A stretch of DNA of 15,935 nucleotides from an uncultured Clostridia bacterium (GCA_946623765.1 CAMORL010000024.1:1-15935), one strand, 5' to 3'. Positions 7,521 to 14,065 are shown, counted from the stretch's first letter. Notes: generated by a model not told the origin, from the letters alone. Numbers and translations: made by a program.

Positions 7521-7576
7521 CTTCCCGAGCGGGAGCACCACAAAGTTTGAGGGAGTCGGAGGATACCGGCTCCCTC
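7521..7576 (+). promoter_or_regulatory. Leader with alternative hairpins between rpmF and the Nudix gene
   Basis: An 11-bp stem pairs 7549-7559 with 7566-7576 (one G-T pair, loop AGGATA). A smaller upstream hairpin is CTTCCCG/CGGGAG (7521-7535). GGGAGC at 7531-7536 is also exactly complementary to GCTCCC at 7569-7574, so the upstream arm could displace the big stem. No T-run follows, so it is not a standard terminator. It may stabilise the rpmF 3' end, act as a processing site or regulate the Nudix gene. Confidence 0.45.
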
Positions 7577-7660
7577 GTGATATATTCCGCGTATGCGGCA
7601 TATGAACTGTCTGCGCGGCAAACGCGATATGCCGTAAGCACAGCACGAAAGGAGCATCGT

Positions 7661-8155
7661 ATGGAGCATCAATACGGACCCGACATGTGCGTACCCTGCG
7701 GGGAGGGAATTCTCAACATTCGCGTCGGCGCGTTTCTCATCCGCGACGGCAAAGCGCTGATGGTGAAGAGCAAGTTCGGCGACTACTGCTACTCGGTCGG
7801 CGGGCGGATCAAGTTCGGCGAAACCGCGGAACAGGCAATCGTGCGCGAGATCTTTGAGGAGACCGGGCGCCGCCTTTCCGTCGACCGGCTCGGCTTCGTC
7901 AACGAGGTGTATTTCAAAAACGACAATCCGAAGGATTTCGGAAAGCCGGTCTATGAGCTTGCGTTCTATTTCTATATGAAGATACCGGAACCGTTCGATC
8001 CCGCGACCGATCACGTCGCCGACGGCGAGGAGGCGTTCACGTGGGTCACGCCGGACGATCCGCGCACGCTTTATCCCGATTTTATCCGCGAGGCGATCGC
8101 CGATCCGAAGCCGTACGTCGTCCACGCCGTGCGTGACGACCGGGAAAGGAACTGA
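7661..8155 (+). CDS. Nudix hydrolase
   Basis: A 164-residue Nudix-fold hydrolase, expected to cleave a nucleoside diphosphate linked to another group; substrate unknown. The Nudix box GX5EX7REUXEEXGU is complete: G48-RIKFG-E54, then R62-E63-I64-F65-E66-E67-T68-G69, with the two glutamates as metal ligands. The C-terminal half (ELAFYFYMKIPEPF, TWVTPDD) resembles clostridial Nudix proteins of the ADP-ribose/8-oxo-dGTP type, but nothing fixes the specificity. ATG 7661 is preceded by AAAGGAG (7648-7654). An open frame extends upstream to 7493, but that part crosses the leader hairpins and is not conserved-looking. The gene stands alone, with a structured 3' region and a terminator at 8324-8351. 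Confidence 0.9.
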   Translation: MEHQYGPDMCVPCGEGILNIRVGAFLIRDGKALMVKSKFGDYCYSVGGRIKFGETAEQAIVREIFEETGRRLSVDRLGFVNEVYFKNDNPKDFGKPVYELAFYFYMKIPEPFDPATDHVADGEEAFTWVTPDDPRTLYPDFIREAIADPKPYVVHAVRDDRERN

Positions 8156-8163
8156 CGTCAACT

Positions 8164-8322
8164 GTGAAAGACGATCTGTCCGACGGGCATGTACAGACAG
8201 GTTTTTCTGCTTGGGGCGATGAGAAGATCGGCGCAGCAGGGGGCAAGACTCCGTTTTCGGCGGTTCTGACGGGAACCGGACAATCCATACAGACGGACGG
8301 AGTTTCGTTCCGATTTGGTTGA
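8164..8322 (+). CDS. Possible small ORF, 52 residues, unrecognised
   Basis: A GTG-started open frame, in a different frame from the Nudix gene, runs from just after its stop to the base of the terminator. The product would start VKDDLSDGHVQTGF and end SFRFG: soluble, Gly/Thr-rich, with no recognisable motif. AAAGGA at 8145-8150 is 13 nt away, too far for a good ribosome binding site. The same stretch folds into hairpins, so it is more likely untranslated. It is listed because otherwise 8156-8425 (270 bases) has no gene. Confidence 0.15.
   Translation: MKDDLSDGHVQTGFSAWGDEKIGAAGGKTPFSAVLTGTGQSIQTDGVSFRFG
8248..8303 (+). other. Nested inverted repeats in the Nudix 3' region
   Basis: ACTCCGT (8248-8254) pairs with ACGGAGT (8297-8303), enclosing CGGTTC (8261-8266) paired with GAACCG (8273-8278). 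The terminator follows 20 nt later. Together they look like a structured 3' UTR or the 3' part of a small RNA. I recognise no riboswitch class in it. Confidence 0.35.
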
Positions 8323-8323
8323 C

Positions 8324-8351
8324 AGCGGCTGCTCAAAGCCGCTTTTCTTTT
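8324..8351 (+). terminator. Intrinsic terminator after the Nudix gene
   Basis: AGCGGCT (8324-8330) and AGCCGCT (8337-8343) form a 7-bp stem with a six-base loop, followed by TTTCTTTT. It separates the Nudix unit from the promoter of the CNNM pair. Confidence 0.8.
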
Positions 8352-8360
8352 GCGAATCTC

Positions 8361-8389
8361 TTGCGTTTTGCCGCGTTATCGCTTATAAT
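8361..8389 (+). promoter_or_regulatory. Promoter of the CNNM gene pair
   Basis: A perfect -10 TATAAT (8384-8389) has TTGCGT (8361-8366) 17 nt upstream as a weak -35 (three of six matches). Transcription would start near 8396, about 80 nt before the chosen start of the first CNNM gene. Confidence 0.65.
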
Positions 8390-8465
8390 ATCTTCATTCT
8401 GTGAAACAAGGCAGGTGGTACGGAAGTGGACAGTAGTCCAAGTCCTCTTATACGATGGCTTTCGG

Positions 8466-8471
8466 AAGGAG
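8466..8471 (+). promoter_or_regulatory. Ribosome binding site deciding the first CNNM start
   Basis: AAGGAG lies 5 nt before ATG 8477. An alternative in-frame GTG at 8426 has AGGTGG at 8413-8418 and would add 17 residues. The ATG gives the short pre-membrane N-terminus usual in the family, so it is preferred. Confidence 0.55.
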
Positions 8472-8476
8472 CGGCA

Positions 8477-9511
8477 ATGGAAATAGAAGCCGGCGACTAT
8501 CGAAGCATCATCGGTCTGATCGTGTTTTTTATCGCACTTTTGCTTGGCGGTGCATATTTTGCAGGCGCGGAAACCTCGCTTGCATCCGTCAACCGTATCC
8601 GCATAATGAGCCGCGCGGACAACGGATCGAAACGGGCAAAGCGCGTTCTATATATTCTGGATCACTTTGACGCGGCTCTGACCACCATTCTGATCGGCAA
8701 CAATATCATGCACATCGGCAGCGCGTCTTTGTCCGCGCTTGTTGCTGCGCGCCTTGAATGGGGCAGCTTCGGGACGACGATGACGTCGCTCTTGACGACG
8801 CTGCTCGTTTTTCTGTTTGCCGAAATGATCCCGAAAACAATCGCAAAGGCGTGCAACGAAAGCTTTGCGCTGTTTGTTGCGCCGTCCCTGCGCCTTCTGA
8901 TGCGGATTTTTTACCCGCTGAATATCCTGTTTACGTCGATGACGAACGGACTGAAAAAACTGTTCCGTGTAAAGGAAGAGGAAGAACCGACCGTTTCCGA
9001 AGAGGAACTGCATGACATCATCGAAACGCTCGACGAGGAGGACGACATCGATGAGGAAACGGCGGATCTGATGCAGTCCGCACTCGATTTTACGGAAACG
9101 CCGGTCGGCGAGATTTTTGTCCCGCTGAAGGATGTGGAAACCGTTTCGCTCGGCATGCACCCCAAAGAGGTCGTGCAGATTATCGAAAAAACAAATCACA
9201 GCCGTCTGCCGGTGAAAAACCGCGAGGGCGAGATCTGCGGCGTGGTGCAGATCCGAAAGTATCTGAAAGAATACCTGAAACGGCAGGGGCATGTGTCGCT
9301 TGCGCGCGTGATGGATAAGCCCTATTACGTCACGGTCGGCACGCCGATCGACGAGCAGCTTGCCGGTATGAGCAAGGCGAAAACGCATATTGCGATCGTA
9401 AAGGACAACGACGGCACGGTACGCGGCATTCTGACGGTCGAGGACATCCTCGAAGAACTCGTCGGCGAGATCTACGACGAGGACGATGTGGGAGGTGTGG
9501 TCGATGAGTAA
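8477..9511 (+). CDS. CNNM/CorC-type membrane protein with CBS pair, lacking the CorC/HlyC domain
   Basis: A 344-residue protein of the CNNM transporter family, linked to Mg2+ (or Co2+) efflux. The DUF21 membrane domain covers about residues 10-160 with hydrophobic segments near 10-30, 68-91, 100-120 and 127-150. Family signatures are GAET (30-33), IGNNIMHIGS (GNN at 74-76) and EMIPK (116-120). A very acidic linker (EEEEPTVSEEELHDII, LDEEDDIDEET) leads to two CBS motifs, which in relatives bind ATP-Mg: IFVPLKDVETVS to VVQIRKYL, and MDKPYYVTV to GILTVEDILEELVGEIYDED. The chain ends there, so the CorC/HlyC C-terminal domain of the usual 420-440 residue family member is absent. The stop overlaps the start of the full-length paralogue by 8 bp, so the two may be coexpressed and form a heterodimer. 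Confidence 0.88.
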   Translation: MEIEAGDYRSIIGLIVFFIALLLGGAYFAGAETSLASVNRIRIMSRADNGSKRAKRVLYILDHFDAALTTILIGNNIMHIGSASLSALVAARLEWGSFGTTMTSLLTTLLVFLFAEMIPKTIAKACNESFALFVAPSLRLLMRIFYPLNILFTSMTNGLKKLFRVKEEEEPTVSEEELHDIIETLDEEDDIDEETADLMQSALDFTETPVGEIFVPLKDVETVSLGMHPKEVVQIIEKTNHSRLPVKNREGEICGVVQIRKYLKEYLKRQGHVSLARVMDKPYYVTVGTPIDEQLAGMSKAKTHIAIVKDNDGTVRGILTVEDILEELVGEIYDEDDVGGVVDE

Positions 9512-10793
9512 CACGCTTCGATACATCCTGATCGTCGTCTGCATTGCGTTGTCCGCCATGTTCTCCGGCGCGGAGATCGCGTTCATGCAGCTCAATCCGA
9601 CCAAGCTTCGGCATGAAGCGGAGGAGAAGGGAAGCAGGCTTGCAAAGCTCGCGCTGCGGTTCCGCGAACGGTTTGATTCGGGCTTGATCGCGATCCTGAT
9701 CGGCAACAATCTTGTGAACATCGGATCCTCGTCGATCGCCGCTGCGCTTGCGATTCATTTGATGGGGTATAACGGCGCATGGGTCGCAACGGCGATCATG
9801 ACCGTCCTGATCATTACGTTCGGCGAGATCCTTCCGAAAATCCTGGCGTCCGAACGCGCGGAAGGCGTTGCAAAGATCGTTGCGCTGCCGCTTACGGGAC
9901 TGTGGCTTTTGCTGTTCCCGCTGATCTGGGTTCTTGAACGGTTTCTGAAGCTGCTTTCCGGCATCTGGAAAGACAGTGAAAGCGACGATTCGGTGACCGA
10001 GGACGATATGGAAACGATTCTCGACACGGTCGAGGACGAGGGCGTGGTCGACGAGGACACGGCGGATCTTTTGCAGTCGGCATTCGATTTCGACGAGGTG
10101 CTGGCATATGAGGTCATCACGCCGCGCGTGGATCTTGTGGCGATCGACCTTGAGGATTCGCGCGAGCAGCAGATGAAGATTGCGTTCGCCTCGCCGTATA
10201 CACGCATTCCGGTGTATAACGGAACGCCCGACACGATGGTCGGGATTCTGCACCTGAACCATCTTTACAAAGCGATGGTCGAGGATCCGGACGTGCCGAT
10301 CAAGAAACTCTTGATGCCGGTCGTTTACGTGCATAAGACGATGCCGCTGCCGGACGTGCTCGATACGATGCGCCGCAAAAAGAGCCACATGGTCGTGGTG
10401 ACCGACGAATACGGCGGCACGATGGGCATCCTCACGATGGAGGACGTGCTCGAACAGCTTGTCGGCGAGATCTGGGACGAATCCGACGTCATCGAGGAGG
10501 AGTTCACGAAGGTCGGCGAAAACCGTTACGAGGTCGACGGCGATATGCGCCTTTCCGATTTTCTGGACGAGTTCGACAAAGAGGAAGAGGATCTCGACGA
10601 CGACAACGCGACGGTCGGCGGCTGGGCGGTGGAGCAGCTCGGCGGCTATCCGAAGCTCTATGACAGCTTCACGTTCGAGGATCTGACCGTGACGGTGCTC
10701 AAGAAGGAGCGCATGCGCATCCTCAGGCTTTTGGTCGAACAGAATCCGGATTGGGTCGACGAGGACGAGGAAGAGGACGAGGATGAGGAGTGA
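9504..10793 (+). CDS. CNNM/CorC family protein, full length (DUF21-CBS-CorC/HlyC)
   Basis: A 429-residue complete family member. DUF21 is at about residues 1-180, with AMFSGAEIAFMQLN near the N-terminus, IGNNLVNIGSSS (GNN at 67-69) and EILPKILASE. An acidic linker (SESDDSVTEDDMETIL) follows, then a CBS pair with VITPRVDLVAIDL, YTRIPVYNGTPDTMVGILHL, MPVVYVHKTMPL and VVTDEYGGTMGILTMEDVLEQLVGEI. The CorC/HlyC domain is at about 340-415 (YEVDGDMRLSDFLDEF, ATVGGWAVEQLGGYP), and the tail is a run of Asp/Glu. The likely role is divalent-cation export, mainly Mg2+, in the cytoplasmic membrane. ATG 9504 follows GGAGGTG (9491-9497) and is preferred over GTG 9486. The stop codon is the first base of a terminator stem. 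Confidence 0.93.
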   Translation: MSNTLRYILIVVCIALSAMFSGAEIAFMQLNPTKLRHEAEEKGSRLAKLALRFRERFDSGLIAILIGNNLVNIGSSSIAAALAIHLMGYNGAWVATAIMTVLIITFGEILPKILASERAEGVAKIVALPLTGLWLLLFPLIWVLERFLKLLSGIWKDSESDDSVTEDDMETILDTVEDEGVVDEDTADLLQSAFDFDEVLAYEVITPRVDLVAIDLEDSREQQMKIAFASPYTRIPVYNGTPDTMVGILHLNHLYKAMVEDPDVPIKKLLMPVVYVHKTMPLPDVLDTMRRKKSHMVVVTDEYGGTMGILTMEDVLEQLVGEIWDESDVIEEEFTKVGENRYEVDGDMRLSDFLDEFDKEEEDLDDDNATVGGWAVEQLGGYPKLYDSFTFEDLTVTVLKKERMRILRLLVEQNPDWVDEDEEEDEDEE

Positions 10794-10815
10794 AAACCCG
10801 TGCAGCGGGTTTTCA
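10791..10815 (+). terminator. Intrinsic terminator overlapping the CNNM stop codon
   Basis: TGAAAACCCG (10791-10800) and CGGGTTTTCA (10806-10815) form a perfect 10-bp stem with loop TGCAG. The T-run is inside the right arm, paired with an A-run, so it could also work on the opposite strand. The left arm starts with the TGA stop of the upstream gene. Confidence 0.7.
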
Positions 10816-10852
10816 GCGATATCATGAAGGAAAGAGAAAGGAGTATGGCGAC

Positions 10853-11395
10853 ATGATAACAAAGGCAGAGAACCCGGGAAAGGCGAAGTTTTCGTACAAA
10901 AAATATTATCCGATCCGAAAGCTGATCTGCTCGTCATTTGCGGAAAAGTTCCATTGCGATATGATGATTCAGGACGTTGCGCAGATGATGATGCTCGGCG
11001 ACACGCAGCCGGCATATGTCTGCAGCGTGGATCCGCTTTGCGTGATGGCGTATTCCGATGAGCTGGACGCCGTTGTGAAACTGCGGTTTCCGACGGAGCT
11101 TGCCGCAAAGTATGACCTGAAAGTCGGATCAAGGCTCGTGACGTCGTGCGTCTATATGCCGAATCATTTTGACACGGTGGCGGGAGATATCACCGCGGGA
11201 GAACACAATACCGGGCGCTACAGCAATTTTATTCCGATCGTTCAACTGTTCCTTGCAAAGAAGGACGATGAGATCCGCGCACGTACGGCGTTGTTCGGTG
11301 AAGACGTGTGGAACCGGGTGGAAACGCTTGGGAAATGCTGTATGGATCGGGATCCCGATCGTTGCCGCGACGGGTTTTCCTATTTCAAAAAGTGA
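10853..11395 (+). CDS. Hypothetical protein, unrecognised family
   Basis: A 180-residue, probably cytoplasmic protein that I do not recognise. No signal peptide or membrane segment is visible. It is rich in Met, Cys, Tyr and charged residues. Noticeable parts are KKYYPIRKLICSSFAEKFHCD, the Met cluster MMIQDVAQMMMLGD, RFPTELAAKYDLKVGSRLVTS, and a C-terminal CCMDRDPDRCRDG with three cysteines. Start ATG 10853 is chosen because AAAGGAG (10837-10843) precedes it. A GTG at 10790 would read through the terminator hairpin. No promoter was found in the short gap after the terminator, so expression may rely on partial readthrough. A P-loop kinase follows after 33 nt, with which it may form an operon. 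Confidence 0.75.
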   Translation: MITKAENPGKAKFSYKKYYPIRKLICSSFAEKFHCDMMIQDVAQMMMLGDTQPAYVCSVDPLCVMAYSDELDAVVKLRFPTELAAKYDLKVGSRLVTSCVYMPNHFDTVAGDITAGEHNTGRYSNFIPIVQLFLAKKDDEIRARTALFGEDVWNRVETLGKCCMDRDPDRCRDGFSYFKK

Positions 11396-11428
11396 GAGCA
11401 TGACCGTAATTCGCAAAGGAGACGCCGA

Positions 11429-11929
11429 ATGAACCGCATCGCCGTGATCGGCTGTCCGGGCAGCGGCAAGAGCGTATTGTCCGTCAGACTGCATGAAAAG
11501 ACGGGACTGCCGCTTTACCATCTTGACAACATATGGTGGAAGCCGGATCGCACACATATCACGCGCGATGAATTCGACGCGCGGCTTGCGGAGATTCTTA
11601 ACCGGGACGAATGGATCATCGACGGCAGCTACAGCCGCACATTCGAGCCGCGCATTGCGGCGTGCGACACGGTGATTCTTCTCGATTACGACACGGACGT
11701 ATGCATGCAGGGGATCACGGAACGCGTCGGACAGGTTCGGCCGGACATTCCGTGGACGGAACAGACGCTCGATCCGGAGCTTGTCGAACTTGTGCGGACG
11801 TACCGGGAGCGCAACAATCCCGTGCTTACGGAACTGTTCGATCGGTTTCGGAACAAGACGATTCATATCTTCCGCACGCGTGACGAGGCGGACGCATGGC
11901 TGAACGGTCTGAAAGGAATGCCTGTATGA
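11429..11929 (+). CDS. P-loop kinase-like protein (FlaR/adenylate-kinase type)
   Basis: A 166-residue P-loop NTPase. The Walker A motif is at the N-terminus, GCPGSGKS (8-15), followed by LPLYHLDNIWWKPD and DEWIIDGSYSRT, which are signatures of the small adenylate-kinase-like proteins often annotated 'DNA topology modulation protein FlaR'. VILLDYD carries a Walker-B-like strand, and the C-terminal RNKTIHIFRTRDEADAWL is also typical. It probably phosphorylates a small substrate, but the family has no firm substrate and the FlaR name should not be read as function. An AAAGGAG precedes ATG 11429. The stop overlaps the next start (ATGA), so it is coupled to the TraX-family gene. Confidence 0.85.
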   Translation: MNRIAVIGCPGSGKSVLSVRLHEKTGLPLYHLDNIWWKPDRTHITRDEFDARLAEILNRDEWIIDGSYSRTFEPRIAACDTVILLDYDTDVCMQGITERVGQVRPDIPWTEQTLDPELVELVRTYRERNNPVLTELFDRFRNKTIHIFRTRDEADAWLNGLKGMPV

Positions 11930-12642
11930 AAAACCGGATTTTGCCGGAACAGTTTCATATTCTGAGCGGAAGCGCGCTCAAAGTGATTGCCGTCGCAGCC
12001 ATGGTGATCGATCACGTCGGCATATGCCTGGAGTCGCGTCCGGTTCCGCTGTTCACGGCGTTCGGACAGCAGATCACGCTGTATCTTGTGATGCGCTTTA
12101 TCGGACGGCTCGCGTTTCCGATCTTCGCGTTTCTGATTGTCGAGGGATACCGTCACACGCGAAACCGGATCCGCTACGGAGCGTCGCTGCTGCTGTTTGC
12201 GTTCCTGTCCGAGATTCCGTGGGACCTGTTCAACAGCGGCATGTGGTTCAGCTTCGACAAGCAGAACGTCTTTTTCACGCTGTTTCTCGGCTATCTCGGG
12301 ATCTTTGCCTATGAATACTTCCGTGACCGACGTTTCTTGCGCGTGTTTGCGATCGTGCTTCTGCTGACGGCTTCGCTGTTTTTACAAGCCGATTACGGGC
12401 TCGGCGGATTCTGCTTTCTGCTGCTTGTGTATGCGCTGCGGGATTACGAGCTTTTGCGCGACGCGGTCGGCGTTGCGGTACTGCCGTCCAAATTGGAAGC
12501 CGGATTGGCGTTTTTTCCGCTTGCGCTGTACAACGAAAAGCGCGGTTTCATCAAGGGTCCGGTGCTGAAATACGCGTTCTATCTCTTCTATCCGCTGCAC
12601 CTTTTGATCCTGTATTTTATCAGGATTCGATATCTCGGATAA
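11926..12642 (+). CDS. TraX family membrane protein
   Basis: A 238-residue polytopic membrane protein of the TraX family. The N-terminal block SGSALKVIAVAAMVIDHVG is the family hallmark, followed by LYLVMRFIGRLAFPIFAFLIVEGYRHTRN, FAFLSEIPWD and a C-terminal YLFYPLHLLILYFIR. About seven to eight hydrophobic segments can be counted. In F plasmids TraX acetylates pilin. Chromosomal Bacillota members are acyltransferase-like with unknown substrates, perhaps a cell-wall or surface polymer, and no conjugation genes lie nearby. ATG 11926 is chosen over 11896 because AAAGGA (11912-11917) precedes it and it starts inside the upstream stop (ATGA). A strong terminator follows 10 nt after the stop. Confidence 0.88.
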   Translation: MKNRILPEQFHILSGSALKVIAVAAMVIDHVGICLESRPVPLFTAFGQQITLYLVMRFIGRLAFPIFAFLIVEGYRHTRNRIRYGASLLLFAFLSEIPWDLFNSGMWFSFDKQNVFFTLFLGYLGIFAYEYFRDRRFLRVFAIVLLLTASLFLQADYGLGGFCFLLLVYALRDYELLRDAVGVAVLPSKLEAGLAFFPLALYNEKRGFIKGPVLKYAFYLFYPLHLLILYFIRIRYLG

Positions 12643-12651
12643 ACCGTTTTG

Positions 12652-12678
12652 AAAACGCTCCGTAAAGGGGCGTTTTTT
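12652..12678 (+). terminator. Intrinsic terminator after the TraX-family gene
   Basis: AAAACGCTCC (12652-12661) pairs with GGGGCGTTTT (12667-12676), one T-G pair, loop GTAAA, and the T-run continues to 12678. It insulates the TetR-controlled operon from upstream transcription. Confidence 0.88.
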
Positions 12679-12718
12679 GCCGTCTGAAGCGTTTTTTGCA
12701 CGAATCGAAAACCCGTTC

Positions 12719-12747
12719 TTGACATTTTCGGGCCGACTGTTTACACT
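12719..12747 (+). promoter_or_regulatory. Sigma-A promoter of the TetR-controlled operon
   Basis: A perfect -35 TTGACA (12719-12724), a 17-nt spacer and -10 TACACT (12742-12747, four of six matches). The predicted start site near 12754 lies inside the palindrome at 12752-12765, leaving a leader of about 27 nt. Confidence 0.78.
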
Positions 12748-12751
12748 TATT

Positions 12752-12765
12752 ATGAACATGTTCAT
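12752..12765 (+). promoter_or_regulatory. Likely TetR-family operator (perfect palindrome)
   Basis: ATGAACATGTTCAT is its own reverse complement. With three more bases on each side (12749-12768) the symmetry continues except for one T-T pair. It sits between the -10 and the ribosome binding site GGAGG (12769-12773), where a bound repressor would block transcription start. Length and symmetry suit TetR-family dimers, and the operon's second gene encodes one. Confidence 0.75.
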
Positions 12766-12780
12766 TATGGAGGATCTGCC

Positions 12781-13548
12781 ATGCAGAGATACGGGCAAAA
12801 ACGAAAACGGACCCTGTGGATCGTGATCCCGGTTGCGGTTTTTTCCCTGCTGCTGAGCGCAAGTCTCATCTATCTGGAAAGCTATTACCGTGCCGATGAC
12901 GACGCGATTGAGGCTTTTTCCGCAGGCCGGACCGTGGAAGAACGAAAGCTTGCGGGCGGGGAAACGGTGTTTGATCCGGGCGACGCAACGGTCGGGCTGA
13001 TCTTTTATCCGGGCGGCAAGGTAGAAGAAACCGCATATGTGCCGCTGATGCGCGCAATCTCGTCGAAGGGCGTGCTTTGCGTGCTGTGCAGAATGCCGTT
13101 CCGTCTCGCCGTATTCGATACCCATGCCGCGGACAGCGTGCGCGAATCGCTTCCGAAGATCGAGCGCTGGTACATCGGCGGACACTCGCTCGGCGGCGCG
13201 GTCGCTTCGATGGAGATCAAGGCGCATCCCGGCAGTTACGAAGGGTTGATCCTGCTTGCGTCGTACGCAAACGACGACCTTTCGGACGAGGCTGTTCGCG
13301 CGCTTTCGATCTACGGGAGCGAGGACGGCGTTTTGAATCGCGGGCAGTATGAAAAGGCGAAAACAAAGCTGCCGGAAGATATGACGGAAGAGATCATTGC
13401 GGGCGGCTGTCATGCGGGATTCGGCATGTACGGCGCGCAGCGGGGCGACGGCACGCCCTTCATCACAAGCGGGGAACAGATCCGGATCACGGCGGACAGG
13501 ATTGCCGTCTGGATCGGAAACGGAGGCGCGTATGCCGAAGATCCTTGA
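12781..13548 (+). CDS. Membrane-anchored alpha/beta hydrolase
   Basis: A 255-residue serine hydrolase of the alpha/beta fold. A basic N-terminus and one hydrophobic segment (about 11-32) suggest a signal anchor with the enzyme outside the membrane. The triad can be proposed: S136 in the elbow G133-G-H-S-L-G-G, D182 in IYGSEDGVL and H211 in GGCHAGFG. YPGGKVEE (76-83) supplies the oxyanion-hole region. It resembles the Abhydrolase_5 group, of unknown substrate and possibly carboxylesterase or lipase-like. ATG 12781 follows GGAGG by 7 nt. It is the first gene of the operon and overlaps the TetR gene by 17 bp. Expression is probably repressed by the downstream TetR protein. Confidence 0.87.
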   Translation: MQRYGQKRKRTLWIVIPVAVFSLLLSASLIYLESYYRADDDAIEAFSAGRTVEERKLAGGETVFDPGDATVGLIFYPGGKVEETAYVPLMRAISSKGVLCVLCRMPFRLAVFDTHAADSVRESLPKIERWYIGGHSLGGAVASMEIKAHPGSYEGLILLASYANDDLSDEAVRALSIYGSEDGVLNRGQYEKAKTKLPEDMTEEIIAGGCHAGFGMYGAQRGDGTPFITSGEQIRITADRIAVWIGNGGAYAEDP

Positions 13549-14065
13549 AAGCATGCGCGAGCAGCTTCTGACGGAGGCAAGACGGCAAATCGAAAGCCGC
13601 GGCTATGCAAAAACGACGATCCGATCCGTAGCGGCGGCATGCGGAATCGCGGTCGGAACCGTCTATAATTACTTCCCGTCGAAGGAGATGCTGATCGCGA
13701 CGTTCCTGTCGGAGGATTGGCGCGCGTGTATTGCGCCGATCGCGGAGGACGTCGAAGACGACGCAAAGACGTACCTGAAACGCATCTATGACGCGATCCG
13801 CTCTTTTACCGATACCTACCGTTCGCTGTTTTCGGACGACGAGGCAAAAATCGCGTATTACGCCGCCTTTTCCCAGCGGCACGGACAGCTGAGAAAACAG
13901 ATCGCCGCGCTGATCCTTCCCGTGTGCGGCGAACAACCGGATCGTGTGTTTCTTTCGGAATTCATTGCGGAAGCGCTTCTCACATGGACGCGAGAGGAGA
14001 AACCGTTTGAAGATATCTATACACTCATGCAAAAACTGATCAGCAAGGAAAGAGAGGAGAAATGA
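13532..14065 (+). CDS. TetR/AcrR family transcriptional regulator
   Basis: A 177-residue regulator of the usual TetR length. The N-terminal DNA-binding domain is clear: helix 1 (LLTEARRQIESRGYAKTT), then the helix-turn-helix at about 29-48 (TIRSVAAACGIAVGTVYNYF) and FPSKEMLIATF. Residues 60-177 form a variable helical ligand-binding domain, with nothing that identifies the inducer. ATG 13532 has GGAGG at 13522-13526, so the upstream open frame from 13397 is not used. Its gene overlaps the hydrolase by 17 bp and ends 1 nt before the flavin-reductase-like gene, so it is cotranscribed with its likely targets. The most likely binding site is the palindrome at 12752-12765, giving negative autoregulation. 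Confidence 0.92.
   Translation: MPKILESMREQLLTEARRQIESRGYAKTTIRSVAAACGIAVGTVYNYFPSKEMLIATFLSEDWRACIAPIAEDVEDDAKTYLKRIYDAIRSFTDTYRSLFSDDEAKIAYYAAFSQRHGQLRKQIAALILPVCGEQPDRVFLSEFIAEALLTWTREEKPFEDIYTLMQKLISKEREEK

Noticed and set aside
7493..7660. N-terminal extension of the Nudix protein from 7493
   Set aside because: It crosses the hairpin region, and the ATG at 7661 has a strong AAAGGAG and gives the normal family N-terminus.
8156..8425. A metal-responsive riboswitch (M-box or yybP-ykoY type) before the CNNM genes
   Set aside because: The conserved core sequences of those classes were not found, and the hairpins lie upstream of the terminator and the CNNM promoter, so they belong to the previous transcript.
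9330..11132. A 600-codon open frame on the minus strand opposite the CNNM gene
   Set aside because: The + strand carries an unmistakable CNNM protein and a gene beyond it. The antisense product is rich in His and Arg, as expected from GC-rich third positions, and has no family signature.
11926..12642. Conjugative or plasmid origin suggested by the TraX-family gene
   Set aside because: No relaxase, pilin, type IV secretion or replication gene is in the window. Chromosomal TraX homologues are common in Bacillota.
12645..12657. Palindrome CGTTTTGAAAACG just after the TraX stop
   Set aside because: It overlaps the left arm of the terminator at 12652-12678 and its AT-rich arms are easily explained by the terminator's A and T runs. 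A separate role is not supported.
13397..13531. N-terminal extension of the TetR regulator from 13397
   Set aside because: It would overlap the hydrolase by a further 135 bases and lacks a ribosome binding site. ATG 13532 has GGAGG and starts a normal TetR protein.
12382..13554. Minus-strand frame of 390 codons across the TraX gene end, terminator and hydrolase
   Set aside because: It runs through a terminator, a promoter and the palindrome, and opposes two recognisable genes.
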